Shown in pieces: positions 31,900 to 43,880 of a stretch of DNA of 64,000 bases (position 1 is its first letter; each line of letters starts with the position of its first letter). Location of the stretch: positions 17,501-81,500 of the forward strand of contig JALJCO010003873.1 in the NCBI GenBank assembly GCA_023101725.1, given 5' to 3'. The stretch comes from Atherinomorus stipes (Eukaryota > Chordata > Actinopteri > Atheriniformes > Atherinidae). Position numbers and translations under genes: made by a program. The notes under the pieces are model-generated. The model had not been told where the DNA came from and made no database searches. It saw only the letters and a program-made list of their open reading frames with translations.

Positions 31900-32567
31900 C
31901 TGTGGGGTGACACGGAAACACAACACGACTGACGAGAAACTTCTGCACCAGCCTGTTTGCAAAACAGCCAATTAGTCAGCGGCAGCAGCGGGTTGAAGCT
32001 GCTTTAAGTCTCTCGGAGGGCGAAGCCACAAGCAGACTAAACATATCAATTTAAACTGCCTGTCACGGCTCAGCAGCGCACACATGAAATATCTGAGCTG
32101 ATACGTGTCTTCAGCACCTATTACCATGGTAATAGGATATACAGACTAATCTATTTTGAACAATGACCTGGAAAAATGCAGTCACTTACCTCCATTAACT
32201 TGTTTTTAGTTGTGCTTTTATTCATTTATTTGGCCTGATGCTTGGATTACGTGCTCGTGCAGCGGTGTAAGGACTCGGTTTCGTGTTGTTGGAGCTCTGT
32301 GTTGTGAACGACACAGTGGAGGTGTCAGCTAACTCACTAAGGGGGAAATCAAAAACGTCTCCTGGATGCATTCCAGGGTCACTCTGATTTATTCAAAGCT
32401 TGAACTTGCAGCTTGTTAAAACAAAAGTTTTTGGGTGTGTATTTTGAAAGTAACTTGTGAGAGAAAAATGAAGGGATTTAGAAGAGAAAGTAGTCATTCT
32501 GAGCGTCCTCTAAACATGTTGTTTTACAAAGAATGATGAAGTGGTGCTGTTCCAGCACTGGAGGTGA
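31900..32567. other. Intron sequence upstream of contactin exon A
   Basis: It starts with the polypyrimidine tract and CACAG acceptor of exon A (minus strand). No signal-peptide exon was seen. Confidence 0.5.
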
Positions 32568-32575
32568 CATCTATC

Positions 32576-33932
32576 AAGGGCTGTGCGATATGACGATATA
32601 AGATCGTGAAGGTTTTGAACGTGCTGACGATCTGCCAAAACACAAAGATGGTAGAACCGTCTGAATGCAGCTGTGTCCGTTTACTCCACGTTTTTTTCTC
32701 TCCCTCTCTGCCAAATCACACCACGTGCTTGTCCACCTTATGTTGACATGACAGACACCGATGAACCAATCAGAGCGAGCTAAAGTGTGTCAGCATGGAG
32801 TTGCTTTGTTTAGCTCCGCCCCTCTTTCCCAAACACATGAACAAGAGCGAGCATGGCTGCTAACGACAGTCCGAAAGTGAGGAATTACTCCCGAAAAAAC
32901 GTTCAACTTCGGTCATGTGGAACTAGTTTGGATTTTCAACGTTTTTAAGGATGGGGTTCGTACATCTGATGGAAACACGAGCAGCGTTTTTAATCACCGT
33001 AGGAGGCAGCAGCCTGGTCTGCAGACAGAAGGTGAGGAGAGCAGACACACCTCCGCCCGCACAGGTAAAACAACGCTGACAGGCATCTGACAAGGCAACC
33101 AGAGCGCTGGAGAGACATGTACCTCCACTTCAGATAAGAAACGTGTGCTTCACTCCCCGCCAGGTAGGACGTAGAGGTGCTGAACAGACGCGACGGAGCT
33201 CGGAATGTAAACAAACAGCTAAGCTAGTGTTAGCTTGTATTTAGCTTAACGGTTGTTGGTAAACTGCCCTTCACCAACCTGCTGCTCTGATCTGACTGCT
33301 GGCATTTCACCACGTATTACTCTTCTTACAGAGATCATGATCTGTTTTTTTTAGGTGGTTTTAATGTAGTTTTTTTTAGTAGTTTCTCTTCCTCCTCTGT
33401 ATGTAGCTTATGACTACGTTACATAGAGCTGTTCTCTCATTGGCTGAGCTCTGAAAGGTCAGAGGCAAACAAGGTCAAAGTTCAGATCATTTTCATTAAA
33501 AGTTGTGGAAAAGTTGTCAAGCTTACATGCTGGCTGAAGTGTGTTGTTTAACAAGAAGTGACATTTATATTTGATGTAACTTCTCTGAAAAGCTATTGTT
33601 GATGTTTGGTTTTATTTATTGTACTTTAGTATCGATTGGGTTTTAATGTGTACTAACTCTAAAAATCCGTTGAAGTCACTAGACTGGTGCGGCCTTGTCA
33701 TGAAACATTTTCGCTCAGCTAAATAAAAACGTGCTTGAATAACACCTGTTTTAAGGGATCTTTTGTCCTTTTCAGGAGTCTGATTTTAAATAGGTAAATG
33801 TTTTTGTGTTACTGTAAATAACTTGCAAATAGTCTGCATGATATTCATGGAAAAAATCGTGATAAAATCGAGATCGTGATTTTGTAAAGAAAATATTGTG
33901 ATATAATTTTTTTCCCATATCGCCCACCCCTA
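32576..33932. mobile_element. hAT-like element, 1.36 kb, with 8-bp target duplication
   Basis: Ends AAGGGCTGTGCGATATGACG and (reverse) TAGGGGTGGGCGATATGGG belong to the common fish 'GGGCGATAT' hAT group. The flanks CATCTATC (32568-32575) and CATCTAAC (33933-33940) match at 7 of 8. The interior holds TATCGTGA-type subterminal repeats but no intact transposase. Confidence 0.8.
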
Positions 33933-33940
33933 CATCTAAC

Positions 33941-34870
33941 CTTTTTTTATTTCTGTCGCTTTGCTAAGATTTGTGTCACATCTTTCATTCTAAGGTATAA
34001 AAAGCAATAATACAAAAAGTCATAGACATATTTTACAGTTTTTCTCCATCAGTTTGGCTCATTTCTCGAATCAGAAATGACTTTCTTAAAACAACGTGGA
34101 CAAAACTCCAAACTATTTAGCACAATAATAATTGTCAATGAGGGACTGAGCTAAAACTGAGAGGTAGACATGAGGCATATTTCCATGGTCCTCCGCCATC
34201 GTGAAAAAATACCTAAACATTTTGGCTTGCACAATGCTACAGGAATTATGCATTTTGGGTGCTCTGACTATTTCTATGAGAAAGAAACTTGATTTTAACT
34301 CAATGATGAACTGTTTTTGGGAGAAATGTGAGCTTCTGCAGGTGGTGCTGTGCTGAAAAATCCAGGTTATTTTAGCAAAAGCACCAAGTGTGGTGAGAAT
34401 ATCTGGTCTGTTTAGAGAAATGAGACAAAGTGATTGAGAAGGATCCATTTTGGTGGCTCTGACTATCTGTAGGATAATACAGCCCAAATTCAAAATCATC
34501 AATTGACCCTTCACTAAGTCCCCCCCCCCCCCCCCCCATGGTTACAGTTGCTAAGTCTGGCAAACTTTCCGTTTTTAGCTAATTTCTACGTACATCAACA
34601 CAGAATGCTCAGTGATTTCAGTGAACATATTCTGAAGGAAATTGTTTTAAATTTCTGGAGTAATAGTTTGGAAATATCAGAGGGAGCTGGACAGAGAGGA
34701 CTGCAGGATGCATCCGAGGAATTCATCATCATTTGTCGACGGAGTAATGTTGATGAAGAGGATGTTAAAATTGAAGCGAAGGCTCAGCGTTCATACAGAA
34801 ACACTCAGAAACTCCACGTCTTGATGATTCATGTCCAGAAAAAACGTATGAAGGAACAACAATGTTCTTG
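33941..34870. other. Non-coding; contains an 18-bp poly-C run
   Basis: C18 at 34520-34537. GGTGGCTCTGACTATCTGTA and similar phrases recur twice (34252-34290 and 34449-34480), suggesting an old internal duplication. No gene recognised. Confidence 0.5.
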
Positions 34871-34878
34871 CAAAGAAC

Positions 34879-35269
34879 GTCAAAATGATATCAGCATATG
34901 AAAATATCACAAAATCTATGTGAATTCTCGTGAGGTTTTGTAACAGAACAATGAAATATTGTGAGATTTCATTAGTAAAACAGACGGATACCGCATTTTA
35001 AAATTTCAATATGATATCAGAATATAAAAATATCATGATATTTCAGTGTATCGATATTTTTTCCCACCCCAAGTCTTAAGAAGTTTTAAAGTCTGTAAAA
35101 AAGAAGTTTTTGAAGATGTTTTCCTTTTTTCATTTTTAGCCTTTAGAAACAGCGGGCTGATTGGTTATATATCGGTTAAACATCAGTGGGGTGGCCGATG
35201 TCCGATACTCAGTTTTAAGGCCGATATACGCCGAAACCGATAGGGGACTGATAATATCATGCATTCCTA
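34879..35269. mobile_element. Partial copy of the 36529-37423 hAT foldback
   Basis: TTTCAGTGTATCGATATT, TTTTTCCCACCCC, AAGTTTTAAAGTCTGTAAAA and the end GATAATATCATGCATTCCTA align with the right half of the element at 36529. The left half is missing. Confidence 0.75.
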
Positions 35270-36528
35270 TTGATTAATTTTTTTTTTTTAAACCCTGACC
35301 AAGTTTATTTAATTTCAACCCCAAACCAAACGATGTTGTTGCTCAACAGCAACGATGGATGGATGGAGGCGTTTCAGTAAAGACAGAACGTGAAAGCCAG
35401 AAGGGATCTGGTTGAAAGTGCAGAGCGTGATTACACCATCCAGAACCCTTTCAGTGAGAATTTGTAGTATGCTAATGCAAAAACTTTCAAAACACGGTAA
35501 AGCTCAAATTTCCCATTAAAAAAAGGTGTATTCAATGTTGCAGACAAACAACTTATGTGGTTGTTTTGATAAAAGCTCGAGTTCTCGTGTCTGCCGTTAA
35601 ATTCAGATGCCACCAAGACGAAAGAATGAACGTTAAAGTGCAGATTCAGTAGCATGACTCTAACTTTAATGTAAAAAACCTTTAAATGAGCTGCAGCTCT
35701 TTATGCTGCGACTCCATTTGCGTCACACAGGAACACATCCGTGCTTGGACACCCTCTCAGACTGCTGAGCAATCTATGCAGAATGCAAAGCAAAGATTAA
35801 CTTCTGAGGCCAGGAAGAAAAATCCAAGTAAAACATGACAGAAAATTTGAATGTTGGAACTGATCTTGTCAGGGATCATAACTCTGCCAGATATTGCTGT
35901 GGCCTATTAAGAGATCCTGACAAGTGTTGAAAAGCCGTGCTTGATTACTGAAATGAAAGCCTGAGAAATAGAATGGCCACGTAAGACGAGACATTGTGTG
36001 TTTTTGCGCAGCTCCAGTGAAACTGGTGTATCAGGCGTCATTTAATGACATGGGATAAAGATTAGGTCTCAAACGACAGCAGAAGATGAGAAGTGACTGC
36101 TGTTCTGGATAACGAGCTCCGCGGAGCTCACACACACTGCAGCACACGGCTGAATTACTGTCTGAAAGTATAAAACTAACAGCCAAATGATGACAATAAT
36201 ATATCATCAGGAAGTCTGGGACATTTTTTTGTCATTCCCTCGTCCTCGTTGAGTTTCCGCTCATGTCCGAGAGGAGCAGGATCCAGCCTCGTGGACTCGT
36301 TCCTGACCAGGAAGTCACCCGAAGCTGTGAGAGGAGGAGGAGCACTTCTAGTATCGACAGTTGTTAACATCACATTTATTTGACACAAATATTCAAACCC
36401 CTGCAGCTGTACGTCAAATCTAGAGTCAAACAGGGAGGTGGTGGAGATGGAGGGAGTTTAGGAGCCCCGCAAGATCAGCCTCACGGTGCCGCAGCGTGCC
36501 ACTCAAACGTTATTTCAACCTCTAAAAT
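35270..36528. other. Unique-looking intron sequence
   Basis: A 70-codon minus-strand frame (36176-36388) follows a pyrimidine tract with CTCACAG, but shows no known domain. Not called. Confidence 0.45.
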
Positions 36529-37423
36529 TAGGGATGCATAATATAATCAGTATCGGCCTATATTGGCCTTAAAACTGAGTATCAGACATCGGCCAACCCA
36601 CCGATCTTTAACCGATATTTAACTGATCAGTCCGCTGTTTCCAAAGTCTAAAAAACCCTTCTGTTTTACAGGCTTTAAAACTTATAAAGACTAGGGGTGG
36701 GAAAAAATATCAATACACTGAAATTTCGCAATATTTTCATATGCTGATATCATGTTGACATTTAAAAACAATCTGGTATCGATCTATTTTACTAATGATA
36801 TCTCACAATATTTCATCGTTCTTTTACAAAATCTTGCGAGAATTCACAAAAATTTTGCAAAATTTTCATATGCTGGTATCATATTGAAATTCAAAAATGC
36901 AGGATCGATCTATTTTACCTACAAAATCTTGCGCTATTTCATCGTTCTGTTACAAAATCTCATATTTCGGGAATTCTCGCGAGATTTCGTTACAGAATGA
37001 TGAAATATTGTGAGATTTCACTAGTAAAATAGATTGATACCAGCTTTATATTAGCATGTGAAAATATTGCTAAAATTCAGTGTATTGATATTTTTCCCAC
37101 CCCTAGACTTTAGAAGTTTTAAAGTCTGTAAAAAAGAAGCTGTTTTTTTGGACTTTGGAAACAGCGGGCTGATCAGTTAAATATCAGCAGGGTGGCTGAT
37201 GTCTGATACTCAGTTTTTTAAATTTCGGTGTATTGATTTTTTTTCCCACCCACTATTATTCAAAGCACCGGAAATGGATAACAAAACTGCTATTTGTAAT
37301 GAGTGCTTATTTTTTTCAGCTTTAATATCGGTATCGATATTGGTTATTGGCCACATGAGTTATAAAATATTGGCATATTGGCATATCGGATATCGACCAA
37401 AATTCGAACATCGTGCATCCCTA
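36529..37423. mobile_element. hAT-like foldback element with perfect 8-bp target duplication
   Basis: Ends TAGGGATGCATAATAT and (reverse) TAGGGATGCACGATGTTCG are flanked by TCTAAAAT on both sides (36521-36528 and 37424-37431). The arms carry TATCGGCC-type repeats. At its centre is a second inverted unit, 36691-37106, with ends TAGGGGTGGGAAAAAATATC and its complement. Confidence 0.88.
36691..37106. mobile_element. Inner GGGGTGGGAAAAA foldback unit
   Basis: CTAGGGGTGGGAAAAAATAT at the left is mirrored by ATATTTTTCCCACCCCTAG at the right, and CAATACACTGAAATTTCG is mirrored too. The same central unit is found in the partial copy ending 35269, so it was amplified together with the outer arms. Confidence 0.8.
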
Positions 37424-37563
37424 TCTAAAATGTCATGAGGTTAGTGGGGAGTCGTCACATGGAACGGCTTGTAATCACAGAAGACTTGTCAAATGTTAAC
37501 TGGTAAAATTTCAACCTGGTTAACTGTCGACTCGGTCACACTAACACACCAGGTTCATCTTAA

Positions 37564-39053
37564 AGGGGAAGTTCAGGATTTTTGACATTGGGCCTAATTT
37601 TTTAGTGAGCCAGGGTCCTACTTATCACTGCAGACAGTTTCATCTTACTTCATCTCATATTTTTGTTACCGGTGGTCCCCGATGCTAATGCTAGCATAGG
37701 TCAGTAGGAATCTGCGAACCATGAATAAGAATTGTATCCACTCCACAGAACACCCAAGGTAATCAGTTATATCACAAGACAATCTAATAAAAATGCAAAA
37801 TAATGTTACAAATAAAACTTACCTTGCACCACAAATTACACGTTACATTTTGAGGAACTAGTTTCTCACCAGCTATGGAATGATACATGGTAAGACAGGA
37901 GAGCAATGCGGTTTAAAACCAACAGAAGCGCACATTTTCAATATCTAGTCGGTTTACAAAATTAAAACCAGTAATAGGCAACATGGTTTATAAGTTAATC
38001 ATTACAGTAGCCGCGACCGGAATCACATTCCTTCATACACTTCAATGATAACTTTCTTTTTTTTCAACCTGGACCTTATTTCTAGGAGTTTCTACGTGCA
38101 TTTACTCACCGGTAACATTTCTGCATCACTTTGACCCCTTGGGAAGATATTACGTTGAGTTGCCTTCGATGTACATCCTGTAAAAGGTGGAGACGGGGCA
38201 GTCTCTCTGACATTATCTGCAGTAAAACTCAAGTATTTCATCAATACTTGAAGTAGAATGAACAAACAAATGAGTACTATTGTTCTGAGAGTTCAGAGTT
38301 TCACAAATTGTGCTTTTGTTGTTGTCTGGGTAGCAGCTGCTCTTCTCAGCTAAAGTGCGCATTGTGAACGCACGGCCCCGAAAAGTGTGTAGAACACCCT
38401 GATAACTAACGGAAAGATAAACCTGAACTCACAGGACAATAGTACCCGTTCGTTCGCTCATTCTACTTAAAGTATGAGTAAAAATCAGGGAGTTTTACTG
38501 CAGGTAATGTCTTATAGAGAGGCTGCCCCGTCTCTGCCATTATTACTGGGTGTACACCGAAAGGCGACTCAACGTAATATCTTCTGAAGGAGTCAAAGTG
38601 ATGCAGAAACTTTACCGGTGAGTAAATGCACGTGTATATGCCTAGAAATAAGGTCCAGGTTGAAAAAAATAAAGAAAGTCATCCTTTAACAGCAAATGAT
38701 ATCACTCCGCTGCCAAATACCAGAAGTAAAAATGTGTTGCCACTGAGACGCTTTACTATCAAAATGTAACGTAATACAAGGTAAGTTTTATTTCTAAGAT
38801 TATTTTGTTAACACGGCATTTCCACAGATCGTCTTGTGGTATAACTGATTTCCTCGGGTGTTCCGTGGAGCAGATACAATTGTTATTAATGACAGGCTAG
38901 CAGATTCCTATTGACTTATGCTAGCATTAGCATCGGGGACCACCGGTAACAAGAATATGAGATGAAATAAGATGAAACTGTCTCCAGTGATAAGTAGGAC
39001 CCTGGCTAACTCCAAAATGAGGCCTATGTAAAAAAAAATCACGAACTTCCCCT
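37564..39053. mobile_element. 1.49-kb near-palindromic TTAA element
   Basis: Ends AGGGGAAGTTCAGGATTT and (reverse) AGGGGAAGTTCGTGATTT are flanked by TTAA (37560-37563 and 39054-39057). The arms match in reverse for about 700 bp each, sharing TTACCGGTGGTCCCCGATGC, CCTTATTTCTAGGAGTTTC and ACGTTGAGTTGCC, around a loop at roughly 38310-38400. No transposase. Diverged fragments of the family occur at 10397-10610 and 43660-43880. Confidence 0.88.
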
Positions 39054-39057
39054 TTAA

Positions 39058-40156
39058 AGGTACAAGCAAAGAAAACAAAGAAAATCAAAGAAAAACAAAG
39101 AAATCTGACCTAATCTGCACCTTTGGGCCTCTACACTCGTGTTTTGTTACGAGTTTTGTTTGCAACTTCCCCTCCCCTGACTGAAAGTCGTCTTTTCCCT
39201 TTGTTCTGGTGTGTTCGGGATGTTTCGGGGTGGAAATTTGCGCGTTTGTCTCCAGCCAATGACTGAGCTAAAGGCGTAGCACTCTTTGGAGCGCCGTGCT
39301 GGAGAATGCAGCAAAGAAAAGGAAGTACTCTGCAGTGAAAAGAGCTGTAGATAGTGCACGCTCCAAAACCATGGGTTATTATTGGTTTGGCTTTCACCTG
39401 CTTCAAAGCTTTGAGGGAGATAAGTGGACTGAAGAGCGATGCGGCCGTTATCCCGACGGGAGGAGCTCTCAGTTTGAATACTGTTTACAAACAGAAACGG
39501 GGAAAGAATCCAAATTCTACCGTGTGTAACATACAAGATTGACGTTTTTGAGCTCTCTATTATGTTATCATGTCATTCCCTCCCCATAAAACATGTCCCG
39601 GGGTTCCTGAATCGCCTGCGGAAACCAACATGGCCACCTAAACAGCTGCTACCACAGAGCACCTCCCATACCACGAAACTCCGCCCCCTCCCTGGCAGAG
39701 CTCCGCCCCACCAGAGCATGCGAGTGTTGTGATGAGAGGAGTGGGCGTGTCAGAAACAGCAGGAGGCATCTTCAAGGGCGTCACATACAGACATGGATGA
39801 TGTCACATTTCTGTAGCTTGTTTTTTTATGTAAACTGTATTTTCAAAACTGCTGTAGGTAACACGATTATTTGGTTGTGCGATAAAAGAGAATTATGCGT
39901 CTAATAATGACATGAAACCCCCCTCTTTAAATGTAATTCAGCTCGCATGTTGGTCTGAAAGCCAGATGTCAACAGGTGCTGTCACCATGGCAACCAATAA
40001 AAGGAGAAGCATTAGCTAGGGACGGCAAGCCTGGCGTTTTCCTGGTGTTTTATCGCACCACTTCCTGATTAAGTCATCTTGACGCAGTGTTAAAAATATA
40101 TTTATATGAGCTCCAATTCATAGAGTTTGCCTTCATATAAAAACAATGTTCTATAG
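39058..40156. other. Non-coding, possibly old repeat
   Basis: Frames of 129 codons (39147-39536, minus) and 77 codons (39296-39529, plus) overlap each other and show no known domain. Confidence 0.35.
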
Positions 40157-40365
40157 CAGCGTTTCCCAGTCCCGGTCCTCGGGGACCCCTGCCCTGCACG
40201 TTTTGGAGTTTTCCACACTTTGAACACACCTGACTGAAATGAGTCATCATCAGCAGGTGTGCAAAGAACTTGACGTGCAGCTCAATGAATCTGCATCAGG
40301 TGTCCTGGAGTTGGACAGAACTAAAACGTGCAGGGGTACATGGGGACCAGGATCAGGAAACGCAG
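40157..40365. mobile_element. hAT-type MITE (CAGCGTTTCCCAG termini)
   Basis: CAGCGTTTCCCAGTCCCGGT and the reversed right end CTGCGTTTCCTGATCCTGGT form inverted repeats. The interior has ACACACCTGACTGAAATGAG. This is a very common fish MITE type. No target duplication was identified. Confidence 0.75.
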
Positions 40366-40421
40366 GTAAGCAAAGAAAACCGATAAATTACATCACCACT
40401 ACCACAAACTGCCTCTGGACC

Positions 40422-40580
40422 AGGGATGTCTTATCTGGTCCAACACACCTGATTCAAATGAAAAGGATTTCCAACGTTAGCGGTTAGCGGTTTCATTCAT
40501 TTGAATCAGGTGAGCTGGAGAGCTGAAACATTTAAAAAACCTGCAGGACAGTCGTCCCCGAGGGCCGGATTTGGATCTTG
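40422..40580. mobile_element. Related short MITE (CCAGGGATGTC...GGGCCGG)
   Basis: GGTCCAACACACCTGATTCA and its reversed partner CATTTGAATCAGGTGAGCTG are inverted arms, and the right end CGAGGGCCGGATTTGGATC is typical of the group. The ends are approximate. Confidence 0.5.
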
Positions 40581-42324
40581 CATCTTCTGTTTTTCACAAA
40601 CTCCATTTATGTTTTGAGATTCTGGTAGAAACCTTTAATTCTCTCCACTAACTTTTTATTCATCGCGTCCCCGGGCCCTGATAATGGAACACTGCACAAT
40701 CAATAAAATACAAGGAAAAAAAAAACACTGTTTTTCTGAAATGGATTATGTCTTCAATAGAAAAAAGGTCCTTTTGTATGTACAGGCTCAACAATACAGA
40801 TTCCATTCTTTATTTATTTATTTTTCCCATCAGACAACACAAACCTTTAAGCCCCAGGAGGTTTCAGCATTGTGCTCTGAGAGGACTGACAGATCTATGC
40901 ATCGCTGTGCACAACAACTTGCTCTGAGTAATGAGAGAATGCAATTCAAAAAAACTGCTCAGTAGGCAGTCTGATTCAAGGCGGCGTTTCTCCGACACCT
41001 CTCGTTCTTACAGCATCAAAGTGAGCTTCCATTCCCCAGAAGCACTCAAAGTTCATGTTATTTCCAGCGTGAGGTGAGCTCATCTTTTCTATGCAAAGCT
41101 GAACACGGCATCAGCTGCATGTCTCGCTTCTGGAAAACATGCTACCTGTCTACGGGTCGAGGGCCGGAACGAGAGGCGTTCCAGACAAACAGAACCAAGT
41201 CTGGAGATGTTTGGAGAGGCGTTACCGCTGTACAGACAGCACTGCTGCAGAGATTCATTTAGGTTTGCTCAGAAATCATTTTCAGCTGAAAACAGGCACC
41301 CAGAAGAGGATTTACGGAACAATGCAGCAACATGTTTGCTCATCACTCCCTCCCAATTATTCCTGGCAAGAGTTCATGATCAGTTTTTGGTATTACACAA
41401 ATTACACAGGTCATTCATGGACACAACAAGTCCTGTCTGGCACCGTTTCAGCGTGTTCGGCTCCAAACAGCCCAGTACTTGGGTTGTAAAATTATAAAAC
41501 ATTGGACAAAACTAAATAACATTATTTTTACCCCTGAAGCTACATTTTTCTACTAATTTGGCCTCAACTAAAAACTTGTTGGGTGTGATAGTTTTAAATT
41601 TTGCACGCAGACAATGAGAGAGGTCTTTTTGTCCTTGTTTCTGGTGTAACAGGAGCATGTATGGTCTGCTACTGGAGTACATTATAGCTTCACAGATAAA
41701 TTGCCTTTGCAACTGGCCTGAAATAAGTGTTTATTGGATCTACAGCTGTGATTGTGGCCTGGAATGCTATACATCATTCACATCTCAAGAATCTTAAATT
41801 TCTTACAGTGCATGAGGTCGCTTTCACACCTGACCAAGCGGACTCGGTCCGATTGGGGAGCTGAAAGTCGCAACATTGTTGAATTTATGGTTTGTTTCGG
41901 TTCTGCTTTCAGGCTGTGATTTATCATGCGCTCTGAGCTTTCTGAGCAGCATTGCGTGGTTGCAGAAATCTCTTCCTCCCACCCCGGAAAAACAACATTA
42001 GGGTGAAGATGGAGCGTTATGTTAAGCTGGTGGTTTTGGCAGCGGTGTTTCTGTTGGTAAGGCAGCGAGGCATGGAGCTTTTTGTAGTGTCTCAAATAAA
42101 AGAGGCGGCACCGGAGGAGACTGGCACAAGACTACGAGTTGTTGGCGTTGCTATGACGACAGCGGGCAAGGTATGTAACCTCATGGATTACAAACGGCGG
42201 TGGACCAGTTGTCTTGTATTGCGCTTCGTCTCATTATTGTAGGGGACGCAACAACGTTCATGAACGCGACTGTTCCTGTGATGCTAGCATAGCCGGTCAG
42301 GGACTGATTCTGTTCATTTTCTAA
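40581..42324. other. Mostly unique intron sequence, with a relic repeat near 41815-42240
   Basis: A plus-strand frame (41952-42242) containing MERYVKLVVLAAVFLLVRQR lies after CTTTCACACCTGACCAAGCG, a phrase typical of fish DNA-transposon ends. The other end was not found. Confidence 0.4.
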
Positions 42325-42332
42325 CTTTGACA

Positions 42333-42721
42333 TAGGGCTGGACAAATTAATCGAATTTTGATCGTGATTTCAATTTTGCCTTCTCACAATCATAAAAACA
42401 CTGTAATCGAAGAAAAATGATTAATTCTGAAGTGAACAGGAAGCAAACTGCGGGAAATATAGAACAGGAATGCATGTAGACTGGGTATTCATTTTTATTG
42501 ATATTATTATTTTAATATATTATTCTTATTTCACTCCTTTACTAGTTTCTAATTTATTTCCAGTAGTGTTTTTATATATATATATATATATATATATTTG
42601 AGTTTTGATGGTTCAATAAACACTTTTTATAAAAATCAATGAATAATCGTGTATTAATCGTGATTTCAATATCAGTCAAAATAATCGTGATTATAATTTT
42701 TTCCATAATCGTCCAGTCCTA
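42333..42721. mobile_element. hAT MITE with perfect 8-bp target duplication
   Basis: Ends TAGGGCTGGACAAATTAATC and (reverse) TAGGACTGGACGATTATGG are flanked by CTTTGACA on both sides (42325-42332 and 42722-42729). The interior includes a (TA)n tract near 42574-42597. Confidence 0.93.
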
Positions 42722-42823
42722 CTTTGACAATCTAACATGTGACAACATCTGAGCTCAGAGTTTAAGGACTGCAACTGTTTGGGAGTTGTGATTTGACTTT
42801 ATTTTAATATGCCAAATTGTTAA

Positions 42824-43452
42824 AGGGACATTGTGTAACAATTGCTTACGGCAGCAGCTTCCTCGTACTTTTCATGCTGCGTTTGCGTGAAACTGGGCAG
42901 ACGGACGACAGCCGCTGCATGTAAAGGCATAAACTGCCTCTATGTGAAGACGTGGTCTGTCAGTTACGGTGACTTCAGTCCACATCTGATATGTTGTTGT
43001 GGCGATGTCGTATTGTTTTCCCTGACCCATGTTTTACCGTCTTTCTCTCGGCTTCTGTGATTAAAATGACATCTGGTTTGTTACCGACGGTCTTCTGCCC
43101 GACTGCACGTGAACACAGCATCAGTGTAACGCTGGTTCCTCCTCACTGCACCGCGGTAACTTTTCAAAAACATCACCTTGAACTGAGCCGACAGCTCCGG
43201 TGTCTCCGGTGAGTTTCTGTGGTTTCCTGCTGTTACGCTTCTACTGAATGTAGAAACATGGTGATACGACATGGCAGCCCCCACCGAGCCGACACGTTCC
43301 ATGTAGATATGAATGATACGAACGGCAGGTTCAGAAATTAGAGGAGCACTTCAGTTTGTTGATGGGAGTGATTACTGATTAATGGAAAACACTTTTGAAC
43401 CAAATAATCAATTTTTGTGAATAAATAACAGGAGAACTTACAGAATATCCCT
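42824..43452. mobile_element. TTAA-flanked MITE (AGGGACATTGTGTAAC)
   Basis: TTAA (42820-42823) precedes AGGGACATTGTGTAACAATT, and the right end CAGAATATCCCT is followed by TTAA (43453-43456). The CpG-rich interior has a minus-strand frame (43081-43302, MERVGSVGAAM...) that I do not recognise. Confidence 0.75.
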
Positions 43453-43459
43453 TTAAATT

Positions 43460-43537
43460 ATGGACGAACTGATTAACCCAGATGTGTCTGGCCAGTCACT
43501 GTGGTCAGGAACACCTGGATTAATCAGTTCGTCCAGT
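43460..43537. repeat. Small foldback hairpin
   Basis: TGGACGAACTGATTAA and TTAATCAGTTCGTCCA are exact inverted arms around a 40-bp loop that itself contains CTGGCCAG. It lies seven bases outside the MITE at 42824-43452. Confidence 0.85.
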
Positions 43538-43659
43538 AATGAAAGACAGGAAGCAAAGGAGCTACCTTAAGTTCAGGAAGTAGTGGAGCGGTGCATAGAG
43601 CCCATTACGCTAAGTTAGCTAGCAACTGCTAATGTGAGCGGTCACTTGGGGTGAATGTT

Positions 43660-43880
43660 TCATAACAAATCATTGGTGAAATGAAGGAGTTTGTGGCAGA
43701 TAATGTCTTATTTAGAGGCTGGATGGGTTGCCCCTTCACTTCCATTATATTGGACAAACGCTGATCTGGAGTGGATCTAAATATCTCCTGAAGGAATTCA
43801 AGTTCCACCAAAACTGTCTGGGTGAGTAAATAAACATATTTCATGCTAGAAAATAGGTCCAGATTGAAAAAACCCAAAGA
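43660..43880. mobile_element. Diverged fragment of the 37564 TTAA family (right arm)
   Basis: GGCAGATAATGTCTTATTTA, ATCTCCTGAAGGAATTCAAG and GTGAGTAAATAAACATATTT parallel the right arm of 37564-39053 (around 38500-38650). Confidence 0.6.

Noticed and set aside
31560..31971. Alternative-frame minus-strand ORFs over exon A
   Set aside because: They are shadows; only the frame that splices into exon B gives Ig-domain sequence.
36176..36388. Possible minus-strand exon after a pyrimidine tract ending CTCACAG
   Set aside because: An acceptor-like site exists, but the peptide is not contactin-like, has no signal peptide, and no matching donor was identified.
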